Origin: Saccoglossus kowalevskii
Lineage: Eukaryota; Hemichordata; Enteropneusta; Harrimaniidae
Length of the DNA stretch: 24,762 nucleotides
Direction of reading: 5' to 3'
Assembly: GCF_000003605.2 (NCBI RefSeq)
Contig: NW_003144297.1
Coordinates: 22,678-47,439 of the forward strand
Part shown: positions 1-12,600 of the stretch, one piece after another
Numbering within the stretch: the first letter of the stretch is position 1
How the letters are laid out: every line of letters starts with the position of its first letter
The notes under the pieces: model-generated
Told to the model about the DNA's origin: nothing
Seen by the model: only the letters and a program-made list of their open reading frames with translations
Databases searched by the model: none
Translations under genes and position numbers: made by a program

Positions 1-561
1 ACGCGTGTCGAATGTTTTGTTTGGAAAGCAAAGCATATTTTCTCTAGGGACGAGGGCTTACGATATAGATAGAACTATGGAGCCCCAGGTACTACTACCA
101 CTATTTAGGTTATAAATATTGTTGTTATTGTAAACATCAAAAGTGTATTTGTTATTAATAAACCGAAAATAATAAAGACTATTATAATTATTAATATCGT
201 TTAAAACCATGAACGAGCGTGCTACAAATTCAAACCTTTGTTAGTAGGGAGCGCTTCATGACCCTCGCGCAACATTATATTATCAAACCGGGACCGTGAT
301 ACCAATGTAAATTGCCATATTTAAATGCTATATAATAAAGTCAAATAGTAACCTGAAGCTGTAACCTAAAGGTGGCTTAGCGGTGGTCGATGCGACGCCT
401 TACTGCACACTTCGTAGCGTTCTTGTGATCGCCTTATTTTATTTTATACTTTGCCTGCTTATAGTTAATAATTTGATGAGAGACTTACTGCCGTACCACA
501 CGTCGTAAGATCGGTGGGTAGAGTATTGAACTAATCATATTTCTTGTATAATCATATCTAG
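1..561. other. No gene seen; presumed CROT upstream intron
   Basis: The stretch is AT-rich with stops in all frames. I find no match to the CROT N-terminus or its initiator exon. Since the exon at 562 begins inside a codon, the DNA immediately before it should be intron. Around 366-402 there is a GC-richer patch with GCGGTGGTCG and TGCGACGC that loosely resembles the palindromic repeat at 10317-10447. Confidence 0.5.
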
Positions 562-686
562 TTAAGCCTCATGTTTCACTGGCTGAGTTGGAAAGAACTA
601 CAAACATTGTCAAAGAATTTGGTAATGGTATTGGAAAAACCCTTCATGAAACTTTACTGAAAAAAGCCTCAACGGAAAAAAACTGG
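562..686 (+). CDS. CROT: CROT exon: N-terminal helical region (first exon visible)
   Basis: The exon begins in phase 2 after an ATCTAG acceptor and ends with AACTGG before a GTAACT donor. It encodes 42 residues beginning VKPHVSLAELERT and ending ASTEKNW, matching the conserved start of the choline/carnitine acyltransferase fold. The next exon (1841-2022) continues directly with LENWWENSAYL. The codon split at its start requires at least one further upstream exon carrying the initiator methionine; I could not find it in positions 1-561. Confidence 0.85.
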
Positions 687-3600
687 GTAACTTTTCTATT
701 AATATATAAACATTAAATATACTTTCTATTTTTTAAAGTGTTCGCTTAGACTAACAACGTCTTGTAGATACTCCAATGTGAAAGAGCTCAACACATGCCA
801 CTTTTCATTATCTAGATATTCCAATTTTAATTAGTTTATGGGATCCGCTATCTTGATTCTCAAGAAAATGATTACGAGGAAAGCATGACATCATAGCATA
901 TTTGTGAAAATTCTGAAAATTACTTTATCAATGACTTCCTAAGCGCATCTTCCAACTGGTTAGTTTAAAACATGGAACATATAAACTGGTTGTCATGTCG
1001 ATAGAACTAAATATTCATATTTGCATTTGTATTTCTACATTTGTCTACCAATGATAAATTCTTTGTATATTTAACAACATTTATTGATGGAAGAAGCTTA
1101 GACAGGTTAATATATAACCCGTTGACCGCAAACAGGGTTCAAAACATGTTATTATAAAATAATGATTTTTATTTCATTTCAACTTTGTTTCTTTTTGTGT
1201 CTTGTAACATTCTAATTTCCATTATGCATACACGAGTTATATGTACAGTGACAATTTGCATGTTATTATTTGTTGTTATCAATTTATTTTTTGCAACCAC
1301 TGTTGTGTTGTCATATTTTACCCATAATTACTTGCTTTTAAAATAAAAATAATGGATAACGTAAGCTAGGTAAACGTTTGTATAAAGTGAAACGCTGTAA
1401 ATTGCATTGCTAACATTTATAGAGCTCATTCACATGGAAGTGCAATTGCCTTTGACATAGTCAGTCGGTGTAAAAGTGAGGATGAAATAAATGCCATTAA
1501 TCTATTGATATTTACTATATGGGGCAGTCATTGTGAATACGGATTGAAACAACATTTTTTTGTCAGTTTGCTGAAAATCAATTAACAGCTGATCGATCTT
1601 GGCTTAACCAACCGCCAACAAGTAAAACCGTTGCTGATTGGTCATGTTGTGAGCATTCAATTAAGTTTTATAGATCAATAACAAAACTCGATCTTTTTTA
1701 TATAGTGCGGACATAGTGAAAATTATTTCACTGTATTATCAAACAGAACAGCAATAATGCTCGTGGGCTCGGAACGTTAATCTATTTTGTGCGATATAGT
1801 AAAACAACTTGCAAGTACGAAATATGCACTTTTTTCATAGCTTGAAAACTGGTGGGAGAATAGTGCTTATTTGTCAGCGAGAGGCTCGAAACCTTTTGGT
1901 GGCGCAAATGTTGCCTTTGCGATTCTAGTTATGAACGTTTGGCCACCTAAGAAAGGTACACAAGTGGAAAGATGTGCGCTGATTTTGTGGAATGTGTTGA
2001 AATACTGGCAATCCATCCATGAGTAAGTATAACAATACCAAATATGTATTGCTTATTGTTTTTTGTTAATGTTGGGACGATATGTATAAGTTAATCATAG
2101 TCCGTTGTCAACAGTCCGTTGAAGGAATTTTTAGGTTTCACCGAAAACAAACTGCTAATATAATTCATCCGTCGCATTGAATAGAATGCCAGTCATATAT
2201 ATTCTCCAATAAAAAAAATTCTTTTTTAATTTGTTGAATTCATTTCACATATTAGGGAGACGCTCCCATTGGAAACTAGTCGGGATAAATCTATTTTTTC
2301 CATGCATCAATACCGAAGTATGTTTAGTTCCAGCGTAGTTCCCGGCATAGAGATGGATACCATCACGAGACATTTTAAAACTGGTAGGAAGATGTAATGT
2401 TTAATACATCACCTACCAGAAAATCTGTGGAAATAATAAATTTCTTTGATTACTCGTTAGGCTTAATTACAGATTACAGCCCCAAACGGAAACTACTAGA
2501 GAATATACTCAGGTCCAAAGGAAACACCCTAGGATAGCATTCTCTAAGTAAAAAGGCCTCGCATTAGGGCGATCACGCACCCGAGGCCTGCCAGTTTCCA
2601 ATTTTCTACAAGCGTGTACCGGACAAAAGAGGCAGATGACAATTTTCTTCATTGGCCTTTCCTAGAAATCAAGTGTTTGGGCGATCGACTCTGACCTCCG
2701 ACATCACGGTAAGGCCTTTCCATTATTAAGGCCCCAGGTTTGCCTGTTCTTGTTGAATCACCAGTTCAGTTTTGTATTTGCTTCGATTACTTTTTTGGTG
2801 GGGTGAATTTTCCCGTTTATCACAATTTAATTTCTAATCTTCTCCTAGACTGAGAACGTGCCGACAAAACCGTTGGCACTGCCACTAAGTAATGCCATTT
2901 TGGGATCCGCATATGTGTTGTCACGCTTCTTTGGGTTGCCTGCAGGACTCAGGTTTTTGCCTCAAGGGCATTTGCGACCTATGCAATTCCCAGGCATGGA
3001 AGCACTTTGAGGCGAGGTAGAAAGCTGAAGGCAAGCGATCACGAAAGGGTGGTAAGTGTCGCGCTGAAATGGGGAAATTGCCAGCCACGGCTAGCGATGT
3101 GTCTGATTCTATGAGTGAAAAATCTCTTCCTCCCCTTAGGGACCAAGACGAGGCTTGCCTCCGATCGCAAACTAAGGAAGATCGAGCGTTGCCAAGGTCC
3201 CACTCCCTGCTCAATGTAGTGGGATCGAAGATCAAGGCAAGACCTTCACAACCATTCACCGGTAAGGTGACGAAGGCATCAGTCGCTACTTTTGAAAGAC
3301 TTTCTCCCAGTGTTGAGTCAGTTTCTCTGTGTGATATGACCGAGGTGCCGCTTTTGTTGGGGGATCAGAGTTTCTGTTACCAATGTCTGTATACAGCATA
3401 TTCCCACTGGGGTGCTGACATAGATGCCGAGTACCGAGGTGGGATCGGTACAGTTTTTTTTGGGCTGATCCAGTCTAATCCACCAAGACTTCATTGATAC
3501 CGATGCAGCCTGAGTTGCTTGCACGTGTACAGGGACAGACCTCATTGTCTTTCCTTCCTGATGTTAATCATGGTGAAAGGGGCTCCTCCCATGGTGATGA

Positions 3601-6600
3601 GATCGCTTGTAAAAAGTGGATGTTTGATCTGGCTTCCAAATTGAACTCCCTACTGCAGTCACGGGGTACAACGCAGGAGGACCTGGGGGAGTCCGGTGAG
3701 ATGGACACAGGCTGAAACACTGCTAGTCCCTCCCCCGCCAGGACTAGGGTAAGATGTGACTCATTCTCCCGTTGGTCTCTCCTTTAGAGGATCAGGGGGG
3801 ACAACTCACATCAGTGAGAAGGGGGGAGGGGGCATTCTCTGGAAGCGAGCATCCTATGTCCCCTCCTCCAAGGTTCCTACACCCCCTCAGGCATGGTCTA
3901 ACCAGGCTTCGTTTCATGTGTTTCACCAAGCCGTGCAGAGTGCCCCTACTTGTGACTCTCCAAGGGGGGACTCCAGTGTTGGTACCCCTGTGCAGGGTAG
4001 TACGCACCTACCACTTTCCCAGCAAGGGAGGAGCGCTTTTTCATCTCTTGTTCCCTCCTTGTCGATGGAAGGGGTGATTGGTACTTTTCGAGAGAAAAGG
4101 ACAACATAAGTGATCCTGGATTTGAATCAGTCCTGTCCAATGCCTTCCATTATGGGAACCGTCTACAGGTCCCTGGTGTAGGATACTGATGCAGTACTGC
4201 AGCCTTTTCAATAGGTTCCCTGTCCCGATCTTTGTACTCTACCTCTGTTAAGGTGGGTTGCACTGATCAAGAAGGCTATGTTGCATGGTCACTTGACAGG
4301 CACCAGAGCCTGCAGGTGCATCAGGCTTTACGAGCTTGAACCCATATTTTTTTAGAATGGGTTACTTTGGTCTTAGAGCATCAGGTCACCCTGTTAAGTT
4401 CTGACCATGTGAGTACTAAACAACGAACCACAATCCTCGGGCAGATGGGCCAGTTTCTGGTTGCGCAGAGAGTCACTATGTCCATACTGCCCCTCTTGGC
4501 AGTAGCAGTTTCAGTCGAGCGGGAGGCAGTTTGGAGTTAGTACGCTTATCCTACTCCAGCGGGAGACAAGTTTGACTGCCTGTAAAGAAGGCCTTGGAGA
4601 TGTGACCGGCTTTTTGGTGGCCGGTTAACTAATTCGGTGAATGGTTTGGCGGTTGCTGAGAATCAATGTATTCAATTGAAGATATCAACCTTAGCCAGTG
4701 TAGCTAGTCCTTCTGGCCAGCAGTTCGAACCAAAATCGCAAGGCGGCTCAGGCAATAAGTCCTCAGCTCGGGACCAGAACCAGCAAGGATCAAAGCACGC
4801 ATGGTCCCTTTCTAAGGGGCAGAAGAAGAATAGTAGCAGGAAGCATCAGACAAAGACTTTGGCGTGGGAGTCGCAAAGTTTCTTTGAAGGTTTCACCGCC
4901 AGCCAGGGCATGGATGGTTGTACCACTCCGGAACCCTCCCTCTGGAGTCTTCGAGCTCAGTCTACCTGTTTTCATCCTCCTTAGCTGGAGGCTGGAGTTC
5001 GGGGAGCTCTAGCTCCAAACCCCCATCCGCTCCTTTCCAGCTTGGTTTCCAATCCCTGGGCACTTGCAGTAGTGTCTCAAGGGTATCAGAATCCTCTTCG
5101 GTCTCCTCCTCATCTGACTCCTCATCCTCTCCCTGGTCTTCTGCCAAGGAACGTGGTCAATGCAGGGACAATCCGACAGGAAGTAGCCAGCCTTCTGAAG
5201 AAAAGGGCCATACCTAGTGGAGAACCCCCATTCAGTTCCAGGGTTCTATTCCCAAATCTTTCCCAAGTGATTGGGATGGCTTCTTGTCCTAGACCTCGAT
5301 TGAATGTATTTGTGGAGCTCAATCACTGCTACACTGTTCGTCGGTTTACCTGAAGACTGGTTAGTACACAACTGAGACAGGAAGGTGTTAGAGGAGCATG
5401 TGTGATTGACGCAAATGCACCTACAACCCAAGTTTTTTTGGGTATGCAGTTCGACACTGACTAAGAGCTTGTCCGCCCCTCTCAGGTATGGTGCGCTCGC
5501 CAACCAACTCCTGTCGACGAGATCAGCGAACTGATGCGCCTTATTGACAAAATTACTTCAGTTCATTGTCTAGCCCCGTTAGCAGCTCTCTGGTCTCATT
5601 CGATTCAGATGTGCTTACTGGACCACAGGTTCCACATGTAGAACCTGATGTTCAGGGTTCAATTGTCTGACCAAGCTTTAGCGGCCCTCCCTTGGTGGAA
5701 GGATGCCTGGAATTTGGAAAGGGGAATGCCCCTAGATCCGATGACTCTCATTACAGATGAGTCGGTCCATGGATGGGGTGGTTATCTGATGGAACTTCAA
5801 ATCCAAGGGACGTGGCCGACCACATATGCAGGCCTCCACATCGATTGGCTGGAGTTGAAGACCATCTTACTGTTTCTGAAACATTTTCAGAAGGTCCCAC
5901 ACCCCCTGGGATGTTGTCTGTCCGAAGCAAGATCTGTCCAGACTTTGCATTGATTGGTGTAACGAAAGGGAGATTGCTCATCTCAGTCCCTCTATTAGAA
6001 AGGTAGCCAATTTCTTTTATTTATTCGATCAAGGAAAATCAATGATTCTTAGATATCGGTCAGTTTTGTTCCCAGTTTTAACGGAATCTGCTGGAATGAA
6101 ACTGGCCCGAGTTACGACACACCCTTTTCGAGCCTATGGATAAAGTGGACATGAAGTATGTCACTATGAACACAGTTTTTTTCTTTTCTTGCTTCAGGTA
6201 GGCAGGGTTTAGAGATAGGGGCACTGTCCTTAAATGATGGATGTGCATCTTTTATGAACTTATTTTGAAGACTTGTATGGGCTTTCTTGTCAAGAATCAA
6301 ATCCCAGGGCGTGACCCTGAACTGATTGTCATCCCACGCCTCACTAACATAGTGGGCAAGGAATACTGACAGAAACGGATTCTATGTGAGAGCTCTGAGC
6401 TGGTATCCGTTATGGACGGGGCAAGCAAAACCACCCTGCCTCGAATTTCACCATTTCACGGTGGATTGTTGATTATCAACGACCAGTTTGGAACATCAGC
6501 AGGTGAGGGCAAACAACGTGCGTGAAGTAGCCAACACTTCCTACAAGAGCTTCCCACCTTTGGTGAGCGTGTTACTCTGCCTAACGAGTAATAAATAACA

Positions 6601-9600
6601 TTTTTTTCACGGATTTTCTGGTAGATGATGTAGTAAACTATTGTTTATTTACCTAATCATATCTACCTGAAAATCCGTGGAACCGCCCACCTCCTTACAA
6701 GCTTCTGAGCGGCCTGTTGTGACGCACCAGAAACATTAGTGAGAATTTGAAACTGGCAGGCCTCTGGCACATGATCATTGTTTTCAGAGGTGACCGCTTA
6801 GACGAGGACTTTTTTTCTTAGAGAATGCTACCCAAGGGTGTTTCCTTTGGTATATTCTCTAGTAGTTTCCGTTTTGGGCTGTAATCTGTAATTAAGCCTA
6901 ACGAGTAATAAACGAAATTTATTATTTCCACGGATTTTCTGGTTGGTATGATTTGATAAACAAACGGGTTTGTACAACCCTAATAATTCAGTGTATTTAA
7001 ACTATACCAATATCAGACACATATCCGTTTTATCAGGAATATTATGAGGTCATTACGGTGATACCACAAAGTATGTTTTCGAACAGTACATGGTCACATA
7101 AACCTATGCGTCATAATCACAATCTCCCTGTACTGTTTTCGTGAATACTTAGTGTGATTTTTATAGTAACCTCATATTTTATACATGCAAGGGGTATGCC
7201 CACTCAGAGAGAATGAAAGTAGAAAACATTATTTGAGATATATAAATAAATACATTACTTTAATGTAGTATTTCCTGAATTTATTTCCTGGAATTTAAGA
7301 ATATAGAATAAATATACAGAACGTGTTTGTATTATACATTTCTTAATAGAATTGACAAGCTTGGAATTCATTGAATCTTGTCAAACACTAACCGTCTTCT
7401 GCACATCCATTTCACAGGCGATTATCTAAAGCTTCATGTAAACATATACAATTCGGTCTCGTAACAGATGGCACAAAGATAAACACAATAATTTGGTGTA
7501 ATATGTTTAAAACAATAGAATAAAAAATCATGCTGTGAGCTCAATAATCACAATTTTGTATTTCAGAGAAAGAAGGAAACTGTCCAGACCATATCATTGT
7601 TTTGCGTAAAGGTCACTTTTATAGATTCACGGTCACCGACGATGACGGCAATATACTTTCTGCTCCAGAATTACAAAGGTATTCACTTTGATCATTGACT
7701 CGATATAATAGGGACAGGAAACACACAACAGAATTCAGTTGTTGAACAACAATTAGTAATGTAGAAAAGTAACAATTCATATGTAGGTTTTCTCAAAATG
7801 CAATACATTTGCTGATTCTACATTTTTTTTTTACTTGAGTATCTTTTTCAATAGAATAGAAAGTAAATCATGTGTATTGTAAATTAAATGACACCAAATA
7901 AGAGTGAATTGGCATAAGGGACAAGCAATTGATTACATCTCTTCATTTAGACAATTACAATATATAAAGGATACATGTGAAAATAAACCTACTATACCAA
8001 GTGTGGGAATTTTGACAGCATTGGACAGAACACCATGGGCACAGGTAATGTTACTTTTTCACAAATAACACTTTATCATAATTTAATAATAAGAAATTTG
8101 AATATTGTAATGCATGTTTCCGTAAATATATCGCATTGTGTGAGATATAATTTAAAAATAAAATGGATCGCACGTAAGTTATAATTCTAATGTTTTTTAT
8201 CTTTTCTGAAGGCAAGAATACATTTGCGTAAGCTTAACCGACATAATATATCTATCTTTAATGATATCGAGTCCAGTTTACTAATTTTAAGCCTTGAAGA
8301 AATTTCAGCAGATACACGCCAGGCGGTAAGATAAATTATTCACAGCGTAATGTTGACGCTTCGAACACGTCTTTGTTTTACTCTATAGAATTCAAAATAA
8401 CCTGCTTTAGTCAGTTTGTTTTACGTGCGGTACCTGTTAACATGGTTATACAGTAGCAGCGACTATAAATTACATGTTGTTATTATAAATTGCTGATAGG
8501 CTTGTGAGAAATCCTTATTTGGTAATGGTCATGGTCGATGGTTTGATAAATGCTATACACTTATCAGTTTTGAAAATGGAACCTTTGGTGTTAACTTTGA
8601 CGTAGGTATAAGTTTACACATTCACATCTAACACTGACATTGAATATATATTGACACACTCATTTTATATGTTGTATAATGCTCAAATACGCTTATGGTT
8701 TTGTTGTGTATTACGAACGACAGCAAATATCAACAGAAAGGTTCTAATGATCGGTCAGCTGCACGCCATGTGCTTGAGTGTCTATTTCTCACATTATATC
8801 ACATTTTTCAATGCCTTATCGCAATTTTCGTCTTCCTTTCGAAATTTATTTATTGGTAACCATAACACCATTTTTATCACCATTTATATTTCAGCACTCT
8901 GTGATGGATGGAATTTGTTTGGTCAATCATGTATCCCATACAACTGAGCAAATTATCTCACAAGATGGCATCTGGAAGGTACATCACATAAATATTGTTT
9001 TCATATTTGCAGCAAAACTGCATAATCGCAGCAAATGTATTATTGTTTTCATTTATCTGCATGAAATCTTTAAATATGTCACACGAACACAGGAGCGAAG
9101 GTTGCTATACGGGACAAATATAGAACCAATGTACAATATTTTATCAGTAATTACATATTTACCTTTTCCAGTAAACAACCCTAAACTGACCTAGTACTCA
9201 TGTCCATCGCTATGATACAAACTGTCGCACGTTTCTGATATTTGTCACCCCAAAACTGGTTATGTTTGGGAATATAGCATAGTAACTTTTTGACAAAAAA
9301 TGCAGTTGCACTGACATGATTAAACATATTTAAATATTTTATATTAGTTATAGTTTGACATACAGCAATTTGTCATTCCATTTTTCAAAGACTGTTGAAA
9401 TATGTTTGTGATTGTCGGAATATCTCTTTTTGTTCGTTCATTTTAATCATTGAATTTGCATGTTTTGCAAGAGCCTTATATATTGCTCAATTTGACATAA
9501 TTTGATTATCAGCAATGTATGTATCTAATGTAAATCCAGAATAAGTCCATATATGGAATGTGAAACTGGTGAAATAGTCACTACTCAGGTATAGTCAGAC

Positions 9601-12600
9601 AATATTGAGCAGCTTATAAAGGATGGAAAGCAAGATATGTCTTTAGAGAACGTATGGAAGGTGGTTAGTAAGAAGGGATCTTTAAATATTGTATATTAAG
9701 GTATATTATAATACAGGTACATGTGACCATGTTTAGTTACATGGATAGAGACCAGTAATCATACCAACCTAATTGGGAACGCACTTTATGATGCTAGCAC
9801 ATGACTATTCTCAAAGATCTTATGGGCACAAAATAAATGTAGGATTCCTTTTTTTCTTATGCCAAATTTGATCATGCGGCATTTAACATTTCCCTTTGCA
9901 ACATGCTGTTGATCGATGAATACACAATGAGATACGGATATTGTCAGGTGCGTTTTAAGCATACCAATAGAAGTGTATATGACATAAAATTATGCAGCGA
10001 ATTTATGCAATTTACTGGAAGAAAAAGAAAACCTGTAAACTTGTCAGTAGCGAGAGAGTCTAGCCAAAGCAAAAGGTTGACAGAAACATCATTACAAGAA
10101 GATTGGAGCAGAAGGTTGTTGTTCTCCTACCTACATTCACACGACAGAAAGCTAACATTGAGGAAGATGGTTTAATGGTCTATGAACACTGTCTACTTCA
10201 ACGAGAAAGTCCATATCTAATTGTCAGTGTGCTAAATGATGTGAACTATAAGGTAGAAATTAACAACAATGCAAGTAAAACAATGCATGAAGAGCATGAC
10301 GATAAAAACAAAGGACTACTTAAAGCGCGGTGGTCGTCGCGCAGCGCATGTTGGAATTTCATGTAAATCTACAATGTATTTTACACGCGTTTTATACGTC
10401 GCTATGAGTCCCATATCGAACAGGACGCGGTGCGACGACTTTAAGTAACTGCACCCTGTTAATTAGCTGTCATTGATGATGAAAAAACAAACAGATGCAG
10501 TTGATGATGAAGGTCTCTTGAACTTAGTAATATAACAGGTGACTTCCATCATGTTACTCCACAACTTCAAATGAACAACTTACCAAGTGTTCTATTATCT
10601 AGTTTTCACTGATAGACCTGATACTACTACTTAAGAACATGATACGCAGCTAGTGACTGGTGCAAGTCTGGGCACACACAATGCTGTTTGCCAAGAAGCT
10701 GTAAACATAAAGTTGATAAAATACTGCAAACTGTAAAGTAATGAAACTGCCAAAGTTGAAGTACGGTTGAACATTCATCACGGTAGTCAAATAAGATTAC
10801 AGCAAGCTTGTCTGTATTGACTTCTGTATATTAAACAGTATAAGGAAGTTTGATTTGTTGCCTACGAAAGACATCAAAGCCATCATGTCTAAACTAGGGC
10901 AACTTCATGATGAAGAGCTGCTGTCAGGAAGCTGCTATGTGACTCGTAATGAGGATGTCATTCTAGGCCACGACTTGTTAAACCAGAGACACTCTTTGTC
11001 TTATTTGTCAAGAGCCAATGAGCAGAAATCAATATTTTACCCTTGAAATGTTTCATTTGATATCACTGATTTTGTAGCTCAGAACGTTACGAATGGTGAT
11101 TTCAACAATAGGTCAAGAATCAGCCCTGCTCTTTCATTGGTGTCGCAAATTATTACAGCAAATTTATTGCAAATAGATAGCTGTCCCTTTGACAGATTTG
11201 ACTAGAAAGTGCCATCCAAACAAAGGCACAAGAAACTACTTCAGAGAAACGAAATTATTGCCTTATAGAAAGAGAATGTATATAGAACAGATTTTATTAT
11301 ATGTACTGATCATAAGCCATTTATACAGTTGCATTGTAACCATACTGAGAATAGCCGCATAATAAGATGGTCATCATTTGTTGCCAAATTGGAGATTTAA
11401 GACAATTAATGTTATAGGCAACTGGACTGAGAGGTATCTGTGATTGTTCGGGACGTTTTCATGTTGAGGACTATTGCGTGGCGCATTGACCGTAAGACCA
11501 ACAAATAAACCTAATATTATTCTGTTTCGAAACAATTGTATTTCTGGCAGGGAAATATTTTATGTAATGATCTTTAGTGTAAACTTGTGTTCGTAGTTCA
11601 TAATATGCTTTAATGTTCATGGTGTCCAAGTGGGTATACATTCCCCATTTGAGATTGTATTTTGATAGTGATACATGTATACTCAAATGATATTATATCC
11701 TAATTTGATGTTGTTTGTAATTAGGGGTCAACAAATGTGCGGGAATTGCCAGACCCACAGGAGTTAATGTTTATAGTGGATGATGACATAACTAAGACAA
11801 TCTCTAAAGCTGAAGAACAATACAGGAATGATGTGAGTGTAGTATTTTGTAAATATTACACAACATAGCAGCAATTGATTAAAACAATAATGTATGCGGT
11901 GTGCGGATGTCCTGAGCTCAGCCATACATCATCATCAAACCTGNNNNNNNNNNNNNNNNNNNNNNNNNNNNNNNNNNNNNNNNNNNNNNNNNNTCTTATG
12001 AAGAGCACATTTGCTTTCTTGCCGTTTTATTTCGTGCAGTTGGTCAATATATTTGTCCTGCAAATTATTTTTTGGTTGGCTAATCAATGCAAAAATGACA
12101 CACCAAATGTTTAGTAACATTAATTGACACTATTTCTATTTTTAAGGCAGATAATGTTGAGCTCACCATCAAAGTAACACCTTTTGATCGGGATGTGTTG
12201 AAAACTAAGCAGATCCATCCAGATGCATTCATGCAATTGGCATTGCATTATACTTATTATAAGATGTACAACAGGTATGATAATACGCAGCCATTAAACA
12301 CTGAACACAAACGCTTCTTGTAAGTGTTTGAATGTAGAAAAGGAAATTACTCTACTGCGTCCTGACAGATGACAGCGTTCAAGATTTCAGGGAGATGCAG
12401 AATGTATATTACTTAAAAGTTTGTTTTACATAAAGGTTGTAAATTGCTCAAATGAAACTGTGAGGCAATAAATCGTATGTACTCGAACAGTATTTATGCA
12501 ACTAATGACGCAAGACTCTTTCAATAAGACATTATCACTGTACCAGAATTGATGAGTGATAATATGTCTGAGTTTGAAAAGCGTCGGCATTTCAGCTGGA

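Larger units (their letters stand above)
2399..6961 (+). mobile_element. DIRS1-like tyrosine-recombinase retrotransposon, decayed
   Basis: A 4.56-kb element in a CROT intron in the same orientation as the gene. It is bounded by inverted terminal repeats (2399-2606 and 6741-6961), and an internal complementary region at 6579-6682 joins the complements of both ends, the arrangement used by DIRS elements to replicate through a circular intermediate. Between them, in order, lie a gag-like basic region, RT fragments, an RNase H start and tyrosine-recombinase fragments. Stops, frame changes and internal deletions remove the middle of RT, the end of RNase H and any methyltransferase-like domain. The length is below the 5-6 kb usual for the group. 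It is not active, but its termini are well kept. Confidence 0.87.
9597..11400 (+). mobile_element. Degenerate Ty3/gypsy element with Gmr1-type domain order
   Basis: Pol fragments follow one another on the + strand: a linker-like segment IEQLIKDGKQDMSLENVWKV (from ~9602); an integrase C-terminus at 10108-10297; an RT N-terminus with VFTDRPDTTT and EHDTQLVTG (~10600-10660); RT block LVCIDFCILNSIRKFDLLPT (from 10807); an RT end/connection with IAVPLTDLTRKCHPNK (from 11177); and RNase H beginning FIICTDHKPF (from 11293). Ordinary gypsy elements have RT and RNase H before integrase. Here integrase comes first, as in the Gmr1 group. Stops and frame changes are frequent, the RT catalytic YxDD block is not found, and no LTRs are seen. 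Element limits are therefore uncertain. Confidence 0.78.

Noticed and set aside
1-561. CROT initiator exon
   Set aside because: No sequence resembling the first ~40 residues, and no start codon in a compatible phase with a donor; it is probably outside the window.
4918-5217. Serine-rich and acidic frames on both strands within the DIRS element
   Set aside because: Compositional by-products of a repetitive TCC/GAG-rich stretch between gag-like and RT segments; no independent gene supported.
8651-8894. Open frame leading into the catalytic-His exon
   Set aside because: It is intron sequence between exons at 8500-8601 and 8895-8978, with no similarity to the enzyme; splicing explains the protein better.
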